In this document: piece by piece, positions 8,684-17,159 of the stretch | Layout of the letters: the number at the start of each line of letters is the position of its first letter | Numbering within the stretch: position 1 is the stretch's first letter | From: an uncultured Lachnospiraceae bacterium | GTDB lineage: Bacteria; Bacillota; Clostridia; Lachnospirales; Lachnospiraceae | Reading direction: 5' to 3' | Length of the DNA: 52,977 bases | Assembly (NCBI GenBank): GCA_900316075.1 | Contig: ONBT01000013.1 | Location: 1-52,977 of the forward strand | The notes under the pieces: generated by a model | Seen by the model: the letters and a program-made list of their open reading frames with translations, nothing else | Told to the model about the DNA's origin: nothing | Database searches by the model: none | Made by a program: the position numbers and the translations under genes

Positions 8684-8708
8684 AATTGTACAGGATTGTA
8701 TTTGTTTG
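8684..8708 (-). repeat. 25-nt direct repeat, copy 1
   Basis: Contains AATTGTACAGGATTGTAT (plus) and then GTTTG after two variable bases. The copy at 8771-8795 is identical in 23 of 25 positions. It lies between cbiB and the acyltransferase gene. Read on minus, it contains ATACA-N4-TGTAC, a possible half-symmetrical protein site. It is followed on plus by TTGCCTGTCA (8706-8715), the reverse complement of the sequence following copy 2. Confidence 0.75.
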
Positions 8709-8759
8709 CCTGTCACGCCCGATTTTTCAGTTTCCTGGGAATAGCAGAAAAAGGGGCTC

Positions 8760-9836
8760 TCAGTGGTAAAAATTGTACAGGATTGTATCGGTTTGACAGG
8801 CAAGCAGAAAACGCAGAAGGGTGAAGAGGATGAGAGCCAGCACTGATGCCACTTTCGACAGGATGCAGGCCCGCCGGATGTCTTCATTTTCAATGAGCCG
8901 GTCCGGGTCCCCCAGACGGGGCTTTTCGACCGGCTTTCCGAAGTAGGAGGCCGGGCCGCCCAGCTCGATATGCAATGCTCCGGCGCAGGCGGCCTCGCAG
9001 CAGGCGGAGTTGGGACTTTCGGACTTCCGCCCGTCCCTGTGGTAAATCCGGGCAGCATTTCTGCCGTCATAACCCCAAAAGCAGGAAGCGTCTCCATCCG
9101 CACGGTGCCTGATCCTCCCGGGACTTTTCTTCGAAGGAAGAAGCCCGGCCGCCAGAATCATGCTATAGGCCGAAAGCCGCTCCGGCAGGAAGGCCAGGAC
9201 ATCATCGAACCTGGCTGCAGCCCGGCCGAAGAAAAGATAGCGGTCGTTCTTGTAGCCGATCATGGAGTCCATGGTGGAAACCGCCTTATAGGCCCAGCCC
9301 CCGACGGGTCCGAACAGGGCCAGATAGAAAAGAGGAATGATACAGCCGTCCGCCGTATTTTCCGCCACGGTCTCTATACCCGCCCGGGCAATGCCGGCGG
9401 CGTCGAGATTTTCCGTGTCTCTTCCCACCAGCATGGATACCCGGTACCGGGCCGTCTCATTGTTCCCGGCCTCCAGGCTCTCTTCCACCCCCAGGGCCGC
9501 TTTGGAAAGGCTCTTGACAGAAAGAATCCGAAAGTCCATCCAGGCTTCGACTGCAAAGAAAAGCCAGAAATTGATCTTGTAGCAGAGCCAGAGGATGAAG
9601 GCAGCCGCTGCCCCGGTCAGGACTGTTACAGAAACTGCCGTAAAAAGACCGGCGGCAAATCGCCTCCGGTCAGAGAAAGTTTCCCTGTTCAGGCGGGAAT
9701 CAAAAAAGGAAATGAGTTTCCCGATCAGGCGGACCGGGTGGTAGAGGCCCTCCGGGTCCCCGATAATGGCATCGAGAAGAAAGCCAAGAAGCAGGGCCAG
9801 AACTATATGATTTGCTTGAACAAAGGCTGAAAACAT
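8760..9836 (-). CDS. cbiB: Adenosylcobinamide-phosphate synthase CbiB
   Basis: A membrane protein that attaches aminopropanol phosphate to adenosylcobyric acid. The 358-residue product has the N-terminal helix followed by GDPEGLYHPVRLIG, the central ENTADG motif, SPNS and the AGAL...LGG stretch typical of the family, and a C-terminal hydrophobic helix. I place the start at ATG 9836; a TTG at 9854 is in frame but neither has a clear ribosome site. The last dozen residues are encoded by a copy of the 25-nt repeat, so the C terminus looks altered beyond the normal family end. It is the last gene of the cobalamin block. An inverted repeat ATACAATAATGTAT lies at 9849-9862. Confidence 0.93.
   Translation of the reverse strand: MFSAFVQANHIVLALLLGFLLDAIIGDPEGLYHPVRLIGKLISFFDSRLNRETFSDRRRFAAGLFTAVSVTVLTGAAAAFILWLCYKINFWLFFAVEAWMDFRILSVKSLSKAALGVEESLEAGNNETARYRVSMLVGRDTENLDAAGIARAGIETVAENTADGCIIPLFYLALFGPVGGWAYKAVSTMDSMIGYKNDRYLFFGRAAARFDDVLAFLPERLSAYSMILAAGLLPSKKSPGRIRHRADGDASCFWGYDGRNAARIYHRDGRKSESPNSACCEAACAGALHIELGGPASYFGKPVEKPRLGDPDRLIENEDIRRACILSKVASVLALILFTLLRFLLACQTDTILYNFYH
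8771..8795 (-). repeat. 25-nt direct repeat, copy 2
   Basis: Second copy of the 8684-8708 element, 87 bases away, overlapping the last codons of cbiB. It supplies the final residues of CbiB (ending TDTILYNF). It runs into TGACAGGCAA (8794-8803), which is the exact reverse complement of 8706-8715, so the two copies are also the feet of a possible long hairpin. Confidence 0.75.
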
Positions 9837-9848
9837 AGAATAAGCGTA

Positions 9849-9862
9849 ATACAATAATGTAT
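9849..9862. promoter_or_regulatory. Inverted repeat upstream of cbiB
   Basis: ATACA and TGTAT flank four bases. The pattern resembles ATACAATCCTGTAC found in both 25-nt repeats at the other end of cbiB, so the gene is bracketed by three ATACA-N4-TGTA sites. A regulator site is possible but unproven. Confidence 0.35.
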
Positions 9863-9893
9863 GGCCAAAAGTTGCCGAATCTGAAACGATAGA

Positions 9894-10517
9894 TCACTCT
9901 TCCGCATTCCTGTCGGCACTGGGGCCTGCAGGGCCCTGATACGTGAGATATCCGTCAGGTGCCATCGAGAAGGTCCGTCCCTCCCCCGGTCCCACGTGCC
10001 AGTCGAAGTATTCCCTCTCCGGTTCCGCCATCTCCGAGGCAATGGCCATGAGACTGCCGCTGTTTACAATTATAGCGGCCGTGATGTCCCGGGCGGAGAC
10101 TCGCAGAAAGTCCGAAAGAAAGGCCTTCCAGGCTGTCATAGTGCGTTTCACAAAAGTCTCCCGGTCCTCTCCGTCTGGAAAGGGGGTCTTTCCGCCGGAA
10201 TCGATGTAGGTCTGAAAATCCGGATTCCCGTCGAGGTCTGTGAAATTCTTCCCTTCAAAGTCCCCGAAGTCCATTTCCGTGAGGCCGCCAATCAATGCGG
10301 CCGTCTGGTCCGGATAGATGAGTTTCGCTGTCTCTTTGCAGCGGAGCATGGGGCCTGAGAAAACCGTGTCAACCTTGGGATAGAGACCGGACGCCGCATT
10401 CTGCAGCAGGAGTTTCCTGCCCTCTTCAGAAAGAGGGCAGTCGGTCCGGGCGCCCACATAGCGGCTCTCGAAATTGGCCTCCGTAAAGCCGTGGCGGATG
10501 AAGGTGATGGTCCTCAT
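9894..10517 (-). CDS. cobC: Histidine-phosphatase family protein (CobC-like)
   Basis: In this position a member of the phosphoglycerate-mutase superfamily normally acts as alpha-ribazole phosphatase, removing a phosphate during lower-ligand attachment. The 207-residue product has the RHG motif (R8-H9-G10) and the MDFGDFEG acidic motif at 82-89. The second catalytic histidine, normally in a HGG-type motif after a beta strand, is replaced: the sequence reads IIVNSGSLMAI with N152 at that place. Activity may therefore be reduced or altered. It lies between the short CobU paralogue and cbiB. Confidence 0.85.
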   Translation of the reverse strand: MRTITFIRHGFTEANFESRYVGARTDCPLSEEGRKLLLQNAASGLYPKVDTVFSGPMLRCKETAKLIYPDQTAALIGGLTEMDFGDFEGKNFTDLDGNPDFQTYIDSGGKTPFPDGEDRETFVKRTMTAWKAFLSDFLRVSARDITAAIIVNSGSLMAIASEMAEPEREYFDWHVGPGEGRTFSMAPDGYLTYQGPAGPSADRNAEE

Positions 10518-10600
10518 GTCAGGCCTCCTCTCTCAAACTGCCATTTCTCCAAGGATAGGAAAATCTCACGCCAAAAACTATCAGCCGCGGAAGGGCTCCC

Positions 10601-10984
10601 TCATTTGAGCCGCTGTCCCATTCCGCAGATGACCCGGTAGAATGACTCGGAACGTTGGGCCAGGGCACAAAGGAGACGGCCTGTACTCTCCCGCCACTCC
10701 TCCTCAAAGGGCTCAAGAGGGATAATGCCGCTTCCGATCTCATCCGAAATAATGACGGCCTCCGGGCAGACTTTCAGGTACTCGTCCGTCCAGACAGCCG
10801 AGTCCTGTCCCTCCGAAAGCCGCCGCCGCACCAGGGCCTCATAATGAGTGAGGACCTTGGACGACTGAAGCACAGGAAGGGAATCCGTCCGCCCGTCTCC
10901 GATCTCACTCTCTTTGATTCCCGGGAAAAGGGACCGGGCAAAGTCCAGTTTTCCCTGGCTCCGTCCGCCGACAATCAGTACCAT
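10601..10984 (-). CDS. Short CobU-like P-loop protein
   Basis: At 127 residues this is much shorter than normal CobU (about 180). The P-loop GGRSQGK (6-12) and the C-terminal part of CobU (SDEIGSGIIPLEP, then GRLLCALAQRSESFYRVICG) are kept. The middle segment with the guanylylated histidine (the RHR motif) is missing. By context it belongs to cobinamide activation, but it cannot carry out the full kinase/guanylyltransferase cycle alone. A full-length CobU is encoded two genes upstream, and the two may have divided or complementary roles. Confidence 0.75.
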   Translation of the reverse strand: MVLIVGGRSQGKLDFARSLFPGIKESEIGDGRTDSLPVLQSSKVLTHYEALVRRRLSEGQDSAVWTDEYLKVCPEAVIISDEIGSGIIPLEPFEEEWRESTGRLLCALAQRSESFYRVICGMGQRLK

Positions 10985-11014
10985 AAAAACACCTCACCGG
11001 AAAGGGTGACCTCC

Positions 11015-11038
11015 GGTTTTATATTAGTAATGTAAACC
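11015..11038. promoter_or_regulatory. Palindromic ATTAGT-family element between cobS and the short cobU gene
   Basis: On plus the core TTTATATTAGTAATGTAAA (11018-11036) is symmetrical about G11027 with 8 of 9 pairs matching, and is flanked by GG and CC that extend the symmetry. It fills much of the 54-base gap after the cobS stop. Whether it works as DNA operator or RNA hairpin is unknown. Confidence 0.45.
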
Positions 11039-11845
11039 TCATACGAGGCTGAAAATCTGGGTGAAGGCGGCTGCCGTGAAAACCGTCACCAGCTCCGACA
11101 TGGAAGAAAGGAAGCCGCAGGTATCTCCGGTGATGCCGCCCATGGGCTTTTTCACGGCCCGGCGGAAGAAAAGGACGAAGAGCATGTTGAAGGCCAGGGC
11201 CAGAAGCCCGGTCCAGCGGCCAAAGCCGATCATGAGGATGGCCGTCACCACGGCTTCAATGGTCAGAGTGTCCCGCACGTTCTTCCGGTCGGCGTACTTC
11301 TGGAAGGTATAGGCCAGGCCCGTTCCCCGCGCTGATTCCGAGGTGACCAGAGACATGCCGCTCATGGTCCGCGAAAGGACAAAGCCCAAAGCCGCCGTGG
11401 CGAAGGCTTCAACGGTCAGAGCCTTCTGCCCCGTGTAGCAGGCGGAAAAAGAGCCGGCCAGGAGGAGGAAGTAGATGACCGCCCCCATGACGCCGAGACC
11501 GCCCACATGGGGGTCCTGCATGATGAGGAGCCGCTTGTCCTTCTCCCTGTGGGAAAGCATGGCGTCCACCGTGTCGATGAAGCCGTCGATATGAATGCCC
11601 CCGGACAAGAGCACGGGCAGAACCGCAAAGATGGCCGGCAGGAAGAAGTTGCCGGGGCCCAGGCCGAAGTGAAAAGTCAGAGCAAAGAGGACATAGGTAA
11701 CTGCCCCGATTAAGGCCCCAACCAGGGGGAAGAAGTCCATGACGTACTTCATGTCCTCTTCCTTCCACTTGAAATCCTTGACCGGTATGCTCGAATACAT
11801 GGAAAAAGCGATTTTCAGGGACCTGCCCAACTGGTTCACCGTCAT
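11039..11845 (-). CDS. cobS: Adenosylcobinamide-GDP ribazoletransferase CobS
   Basis: Membrane enzyme joining activated cobinamide to alpha-ribazole, the last construction step of cobalamin. The 268-residue product carries the family signature GGIHIDGFIDTVDAML followed by the DPHVGGLGVMG stretch, and several hydrophobic helices. Length is normal. It lies between the two CobU-related genes, which supply its GDP-activated substrate. It starts 15 bases after the upstream cobU stop. Confidence 0.96.
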   Translation of the reverse strand: MTVNQLGRSLKIAFSMYSSIPVKDFKWKEEDMKYVMDFFPLVGALIGAVTYVLFALTFHFGLGPGNFFLPAIFAVLPVLLSGGIHIDGFIDTVDAMLSHREKDKRLLIMQDPHVGGLGVMGAVIYFLLLAGSFSACYTGQKALTVEAFATAALGFVLSRTMSGMSLVTSESARGTGLAYTFQKYADRKNVRDTLTIEAVVTAILMIGFGRWTGLLALAFNMLFVLFFRRAVKKPMGGITGDTCGFLSSMSELVTVFTAAAFTQIFSLV

Positions 11846-11860
11846 GAGGTGCCTCCTCGA

Positions 11861-12439
11861 CTAAAAAATTTCTACCGGATAAGAATACACCACTTCGACC
11901 CTTCTGTCACATAAGGCAGCAAGTCTCCGATTGACTTCTCCCAGGGCCCGGATATAGGCCATGGTAAGTTCATCATAATCTCTTCCGTCGGAGAAGATTT
12001 CATCGGTCACAAGTACCGCCTGGTCTGCCGCCTGCAGGAGGGTGGAAATCCCGGAAACTGTCCGTTCTACAGCAGTTTTCACTGAAAGGCCCTGCCCGCC
12101 TGCTGCCGGGGAAAAATTTTCTGGAGCACCTGCCGGATTGGGAGAAAACATCTCGTTCGAAAGCAGCATGCCCGCCCCTTCTATGAGAAGGGATGTCCCC
12201 CGGACCCTTTCAGTCAGGTCCCCAAGCCCCGTGTCCTTTTCAATCGTGACAAAGCCCTTCCCTTCCCGCAGGGCCCGGTGACGGGCAATCCGCTTTTTTG
12301 CAGCCTCCGAATCATTTCTCATGCAGGCAATATAGAGTTTTTCTCCGCTTCCCGCCAGGGAGAGCAGTACTTTTTCCGCATATTCGGACTTTCCGGAGGC
12401 GGCCCCGCCCGTAACCAGAACTTTCATATTCTCAGCCAT
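11861..12439 (-). CDS. cobU: Adenosylcobinamide kinase / guanylyltransferase CobU
   Basis: Bifunctional enzyme that phosphorylates adenosylcobinamide and transfers GMP to it. The 192-residue protein has P-loop GGAASGKS (11-18) and the RHRALR motif with H54, the expected site of guanylylation, followed by FVTIE. The C-terminal part differs from classical CobU: the G-[IL]-VP motif after the conserved acidic pair is replaced by SDGRDYDELT. That motif is instead kept in the short paralogue downstream. M5 at 12427 is an alternative start. Confidence 0.88.
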   Translation of the reverse strand: MAENMKVLVTGGAASGKSEYAEKVLLSLAGSGEKLYIACMRNDSEAAKKRIARHRALREGKGFVTIEKDTGLGDLTERVRGTSLLIEGAGMLLSNEMFSPNPAGAPENFSPAAGGQGLSVKTAVERTVSGISTLLQAADQAVLVTDEIFSDGRDYDELTMAYIRALGEVNRRLAALCDRRVEVVYSYPVEIF

Positions 12440-12477
12440 CCCATTTTTGCAAAGTCATGGTCTTTGCCATGCATCTT

Positions 12478-13143
12478 TCAGATTTTCCTGCCTGCCGCCT
12501 CATAGATGATGGCATTCATGATGGCCGCCGCCACGGAAGAGCCCCCCTTCCGGCCCATGGCGATGATGGCGGGAATGCTGAATTTCCGGCAGACCTTCGC
12601 CGCATATTCCTTGCTCTCTTCTACGTTCACGAAGCCCACCGGGACCCCGATTACGAGAGAAGGGGCAAAGCCACCCTCTTCAATCATTCGAGCCACCGAA
12701 ATCAGGGCTGTCGGGGCGTTCCCGATGACGAGAACCGGCGCCCGAAAGTTCCGAGCCGCTTTTTCCATGGCAATCTCTGCCCGGGTCGTCCCCTTCTCAT
12801 TGGCTATAGCCGCCACTCCCGGGTCCGCCATGAAGCAGGAAACGCTGCCCCCGTAGGGGGTGAGGGAAGAAACATGGATGCCAGCCTTTGCCATATTGGT
12901 ATCGGTCACGATGGGGATTCCGGCTTTTACTGCTCCCTTTCCAGCCTCCATCGGGGTGTTCAGGAAGCAGAGATTTTCCGCGTAGTCGAAATCGGCGCTG
13001 GCATGGATGGCCCGCTTCACGACCGGAAGATTTTCTGTCGGAATTTCCTTCTTCATCCGGGCCAGCTCGTCCCCGATGATTTCCATGCTGCGCCGCTCAA
13101 TGGCGGCCGGGTCCCGGACGATTTCCGGTATGCTTTCACCCAT
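12478..13143 (-). CDS. cbiC: Precorrin-8X methylmutase CbiC
   Basis: Moves the C11 methyl group to C12 to give cobyrinic acid (cobalt-precorrin-8 in this pathway). The 221-residue product has the catalytic-histidine motif IHASADFDYA (H47) and the C-terminal IAMGRKGGSSVAAAIMNA stretch typical of CobH/CbiC. Length is normal. It lies between cbiP and cobU with gaps of about 40 bases. Confidence 0.96.
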   Translation of the reverse strand: MGESIPEIVRDPAAIERRSMEIIGDELARMKKEIPTENLPVVKRAIHASADFDYAENLCFLNTPMEAGKGAVKAGIPIVTDTNMAKAGIHVSSLTPYGGSVSCFMADPGVAAIANEKGTTRAEIAMEKAARNFRAPVLVIGNAPTALISVARMIEEGGFAPSLVIGVPVGFVNVEESKEYAAKVCRKFSIPAIIAMGRKGGSSVAAAIMNAIIYEAAGRKI

Positions 13144-13189
13144 ATTGCTGCCTATCCTTCCCTTATCTTTCTCGACAAATGAAAACCCG

Positions 13190-14728
13190 TCACAGGCCCA
13201 TAAGACACCGTATGGCCTTCATATCCACGTGTTCTTCCAGCGTGTCCGCCAGGAGGTCAAAGTCCTTTTCTTCCCTCTCCCGCCGGCTTTCAATGGGAAT
13301 GTCAGCAGGAAGGCTCTTTCCATTTGCCTCTGCAAGTTCTTTGAGAAAGGTCCTCAGAAAATCCGCCGTGTCAAAGATTCCATGAATATATGTGCCACAG
13401 ATATTCCCGCTGACTGCTCCCTCGGGAACCCTGTTTCCAGGGACCGTCCCCGGGCTTTCCTTCAAACCCTGTTCCGATATTTTTCCATCTGCAGGTACCA
13501 GGTAGTTCATCGGAAGATCAGTGCCTTCCGTCACCCCCGCATGAATCTGGTAGCCGGATATCTCCGGTCCGTCTGCAGGGTCCCCGAAAAAGCCCCGGCA
13601 CTGCTGCAGGGTTTTCTCTGCAGAAAAAAACGTTTTTGTATGGAGAAGGCCCAGGCCCTCTTCCTCCCCGCCCCCGTCGTTTCCGGCAGGATCCGAAAGG
13701 GTCTCTCCCAGCATCTGATAGCCCCCGCAGAGACCGAAGACCTGCCCGCCTGCTGCCGCAAAGCCTCGAATCTTTTCCGCCAGGCCACGCCCCTTCAGCC
13801 AGCGCAGGTCATCCATGGTGGTCTTCGTCCCGGGCAGAATAATGAGGTCCGGCTCTCCCAGGTCCTCCGCCCTTTCCACATAGCGGACAGAAGAAATTCC
13901 GGAGATTGTCAGGGGAATGAAATCCGTGAAATTCGAGATATGGGGCAGGCGGATGACCGCGATATCAAGAAGGGCAGTTCCTGCCCCTTCCTTCAGCTGC
14001 AGCCGCTCAGCCAGGGAATCCTCGTCGTCCAGGTCAATATCCGCATAGGGCACGACGCCAAGAAGGGGCACCCCGGTCCTCTCCAAAAGCATTTCCGGCC
14101 CCGGAACCAGTAGAGAGGGGTCTCCCCGGAATTTGTTGAAAAGAAAGCCTTTGACCCGGGCCTTTTCTTCCGGCCGCAGCCACTCATAGGTTCCCAGGCA
14201 CTGGGCAAAGGCCCCGCCCCGGTCGATATCGGCGGCTATGAGAACCGGAGCATCCACGGCCTCCGCCAGGCCCATATTTACGATATCATTGTGTTTGACG
14301 TTCAGGTTGATTTCCGCCGGACTGCCGGCCCCTTCAATGACGATGACGTCGTTCTCCGCAGAAAGACTCTCAAAGCAGGAAACGACGTCCGGCAGGAAAT
14401 CCCCCCGCTTCGCAAAATATTCTGTCGAACTATAAGAGCCGATGGCCTGCCCCCGAAAGACAACCTGGCTCTTCCGGTCCCCCTCGGGTTTTAAGAGAAT
14501 GGGGTTCATGCGCACGTCCGGCTCTGTCCTTGCCGCCCGGGCCTGCATGATCTGGGCCCGGCCCATCTCGAGACCGTCTGCCGTGACCCCGGAATTTAAA
14601 GCCATGTTCTGACTCTTGAAAGGGGCACATTTCAAGCCTTCCCGGGCAAAGAGACGCAGGAAACCGGCTGTCAGGGCTGATTTTCCCACCCCGGACATGG
14701 TTCCCTGGATCATGAGTTTTTTTGCCAT
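13190..14728 (-). CDS. cbiP: Cobyric acid synthase CbiP
   Basis: Glutamine-dependent amidase that converts adenosylcobyrinate a,c-diamide to adenosylcobyric acid by four amidations. The 512-residue protein starts with MIQGTMSGVGKSALTAG, the ATP-binding dethiobiotin-synthetase-like domain, and ends with a type I glutaminase domain carrying the nucleophile in FGLCGGYQMLG and the histidine in GTYIHGIFD. Length fits the family with a modest insert around the glutaminase domain. An ATTAGT-family element (14748-14764) lies 20 bases upstream of its ATG. Confidence 0.96.
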   Translation of the reverse strand: MAKKLMIQGTMSGVGKSALTAGFLRLFAREGLKCAPFKSQNMALNSGVTADGLEMGRAQIMQARAARTEPDVRMNPILLKPEGDRKSQVVFRGQAIGSYSSTEYFAKRGDFLPDVVSCFESLSAENDVIVIEGAGSPAEINLNVKHNDIVNMGLAEAVDAPVLIAADIDRGGAFAQCLGTYEWLRPEEKARVKGFLFNKFRGDPSLLVPGPEMLLERTGVPLLGVVPYADIDLDDEDSLAERLQLKEGAGTALLDIAVIRLPHISNFTDFIPLTISGISSVRYVERAEDLGEPDLIILPGTKTTMDDLRWLKGRGLAEKIRGFAAAGGQVFGLCGGYQMLGETLSDPAGNDGGGEEEGLGLLHTKTFFSAEKTLQQCRGFFGDPADGPEISGYQIHAGVTEGTDLPMNYLVPADGKISEQGLKESPGTVPGNRVPEGAVSGNICGTYIHGIFDTADFLRTFLKELAEANGKSLPADIPIESRREREEKDFDLLADTLEEHVDMKAIRCLMGL

Positions 14729-14773
14729 TATTCTCCGCCCCTTACTGCTTCATGACTAATATAAACCGCCGGG

Positions 14774-15934
14774 TCAACGGCCTTCCTTCTCTATCCTGCC
14801 CAGTGCCGAGAGAAGGGTCTGATTGTCTTCCGATTTTCGAACCGCAATCCGATACCAATACAGGGCAGCTTTTCCATCCTCTCCTGCTGCCAGATTCCGA
14901 ATTCCCACCTCATTGTTTAAGTCCCGAATCATGATTCCTTCCCGGGAAAGAGGCCCTGCAAGTTCCTTATCGGAAGCAAACATAAGGAAATTCGCATCGG
15001 AGGGAATGACTTTAAAGCCCAGATTTATCAGCTCCCGGACCATCTTCTCCCTCTCCCGGGTGATGAGGTCCACGGCTTCTTTGAGAAACTCTGTCTCTTC
15101 GAGAGCCGCCAGCCCCGCCACCTGGGCCGGCCGGGAAACGGACCAGGCAGGAGCCGTTTCCTGCATTTTTTCCAGCAGTTCTTTATCTGCGGAAAAACCA
15201 TACCCCAGCCGCATGCCGGCCATTGCATAGGTCTTGGTAAAAGCCCCGAGGACAAAGACATTCGGATATTCGTCGAGAAAGTCCGGATAGGAAAGGTCCG
15301 GGCTGCCGGTCAGAGGCAGGAAGCAGGAGTCGAGAAGAATGCGGATATTCCGGTCCCGGGCGACCTTCAGCGTCTCCCAGAAAAGGGGTTCCTCAATGAG
15401 ACGGCCAGTGGGATTGTTGGGATTGATGAGAATCAGGCAGTCAATCTTCCCACTGACCTCCGGAACCGGAAGGGGCATTTCCTCTCCCGCGAAAAGACCG
15501 GCCCCCGTAGCGCTCCCATCCAGAATATCCAAAAGATTGTCCCGGAGGGCAAAGCCGTCTTCCGCCCGCAGGGGAAGGTAGATGCAGCGGCCCCCCGCCG
15601 CATGGACCGCGTCCGGATACTCGGAAAAGGTCGGAACCGGAAGCAGGACCTGGGAAAGACCGATGGCCCGGAAGTAGCGGAAAATAAGGTCGGAGGCCCC
15701 GTTTCCGCAAAGGGCCTCGTCCGGCCGGATCTCATACTTCTTCGCCAGGGCCTCTGTAAGCTTCCGGCAATAAGGGTCCGGATACCTGGCCTCCTTTGCC
15801 GCATCGCAGAATGCGGTCACAACCGATTCCGGAATTCCCAATGGATTCAGGTTGACGGAAAAATCCAGGGGCTCTTTACCTGTAGCGGAAACGAATCCTT
15901 CCCGGTCGCCCCCGTGCTTACTCGTATTTCTCAT
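14774..15934 (-). CDS. cobD: L-threonine-O-3-phosphate decarboxylase CobD
   Basis: PLP enzyme of the class I/II aminotransferase fold that makes (R)-1-aminopropanol O-2-phosphate, the substrate of CbiB. The 386-residue product has the substrate-binding NPNNPTGR motif and the PLP lysine in TKTYAMAGMRLGYG. A histidinol-phosphate aminotransferase is the closest alternative, but the position inside the cobalamin block favours CobD. The start overlaps the cobT stop by 17 bases. Confidence 0.92.
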   Translation of the reverse strand: MRNTSKHGGDREGFVSATGKEPLDFSVNLNPLGIPESVVTAFCDAAKEARYPDPYCRKLTEALAKKYEIRPDEALCGNGASDLIFRYFRAIGLSQVLLPVPTFSEYPDAVHAAGGRCIYLPLRAEDGFALRDNLLDILDGSATGAGLFAGEEMPLPVPEVSGKIDCLILINPNNPTGRLIEEPLFWETLKVARDRNIRILLDSCFLPLTGSPDLSYPDFLDEYPNVFVLGAFTKTYAMAGMRLGYGFSADKELLEKMQETAPAWSVSRPAQVAGLAALEETEFLKEAVDLITREREKMVRELINLGFKVIPSDANFLMFASDKELAGPLSREGIMIRDLNNEVGIRNLAAGEDGKAALYWYRIAVRKSEDNQTLLSALGRIEKEGR

Positions 15935-17084
15935 AACTTTTAATCTTCCCTTCCGAAAAAGTATAGGAATCCTTATATACCGCCTCTGCCATAAATAGAA
16001 GCGGCATGGCCGCCACGGCCCCCGTGGCTTCGCCCAGGTGCATTCCGGCCGTAATCAATGGCTTCTTTCCGAGTCGATTCAATATATCCGCTGCCAGGGG
16101 CTCCGAAGAGACGTGGCTAGCGATCATGGCCTTGGCGGAATTCTTGTTGAACGCATATGCCAGCAGGGCCGCCGTGGAAGAGATAATGCCGTCAAGCAGA
16201 ACCGGAACCTTATAGATTGCCCCGCCTATATAGAGGCCGCACATGCCCCCGATGTCAAAGCCGCCCACCTTCGAAAGAACGTCGAGGGGGTCGGAAGGGT
16301 CCGGCTGGTTAAGATTCACGGCATCCGAAACCACCTGTACCTTTTTCTTCAGGGCTTGGTCGGAGAGCCCTGCCCCCCGGCCAGTGACCTCTTGTGCCGT
16401 CCTGTCCAGGAGGACTGAGAGGATGGCCGCCGCCGTCGTCGTATTTCCAATACCCATTTCCCCGGCCGCCAGCAGGCGGTAAGCGCTTCCATCCGTGGGA
16501 AGTATGTCCCAGCTTCCGGTGGAACCGGCTTTCTCTCCTGCTGCGGCTTCGTCTGCATTCCCGGAAAAAAGCCCGGCCAGCTCAATTCCTGCATTGACTG
16601 AAGCCGCCGTCTGCTCCCGGCTCATGGCCGGGCCCTTTCGAATATTGGCGGTGCCGTTTCCGATCCGGCGGGAAAAGAGAGAATTCACGGAAGCGCTTAC
16701 ATCAGAAGGCGGCTGAAAGTCTTTGATGCCCATGTCGACAGCAGCGACCTGAATGCCCGCGCTAACCGCCATGCGGCAGACCGAAGTCCTGCCGTGAATG
16801 ATGTTTTCCGCCACGACTCCTGTGACGCCAGCGTCGGTCTGGGAAATGCCCTCTTCAACTACTCCATTGTCGGAGCAGAACACAAGGGCAGCCGCCGGAT
16901 GCAGGGAGATATCCGCATCCCCGGTCAGGGCGGCGATGTCACAGATATCGTCCTCTAAAAGACCTAAGCCCCCCAGAGGGTGGGCCAGGGAAGCCCAGCG
17001 GGCTGCTGCCGCCTCTCTCGCAGACGCATCCGGAGGGGTGAGGAGGGAGAGATATTCAGTCAGTTTCTTTTCTTCTGGACCCAT
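15918..17084 (-). CDS. cobT: Nicotinate-nucleotide:dimethylbenzimidazole phosphoribosyltransferase CobT
   Basis: Activates the lower-ligand base as alpha-ribazole phosphate. The 388-residue product has the catalytic region GEMGIGNTTTAAA and GRGAGLSDQAL, both family hallmarks, plus an insert around residues 170-205 that is Ala/Gly/Ser-rich. No benzimidazole-synthesis genes are present in the window, so the base is made elsewhere or taken up. Two cre-like AAGCGCTT sites are inside the gene (16481 and 16691). Confidence 0.95.
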   Translation of the reverse strand: MGPEEKKLTEYLSLLTPPDASAREAAAARWASLAHPLGGLGLLEDDICDIAALTGDADISLHPAAALVFCSDNGVVEEGISQTDAGVTGVVAENIIHGRTSVCRMAVSAGIQVAAVDMGIKDFQPPSDVSASVNSLFSRRIGNGTANIRKGPAMSREQTAASVNAGIELAGLFSGNADEAAAGEKAGSTGSWDILPTDGSAYRLLAAGEMGIGNTTTAAAILSVLLDRTAQEVTGRGAGLSDQALKKKVQVVSDAVNLNQPDPSDPLDVLSKVGGFDIGGMCGLYIGGAIYKVPVLLDGIISSTAALLAYAFNKNSAKAMIASHVSSEPLAADILNRLGKKPLITAGMHLGEATGAVAAMPLLFMAEAVYKDSYTFSEGKIKSYEKYE

Positions 17085-17159
17085 TCATTACTCCAGTCGG
17101 TACACACGGGAACGACCCTCTCGTCCCTTGCATGCTGCAGACCACATTTCCTACACCGG

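Noticed and set aside
8630-9103. Upstream extension of the acyltransferase-like frame by 158 codons
   Set aside because: It crosses cbiB on the same strand in another frame and has no similarity to the family; the real start is ATG 8629.
14748-14764. Mini-ORF (MKQ) starting in the ATTAGT element before cbiP
   Set aside because: Three codons without a ribosome site; likely incidental to the recurrent element.
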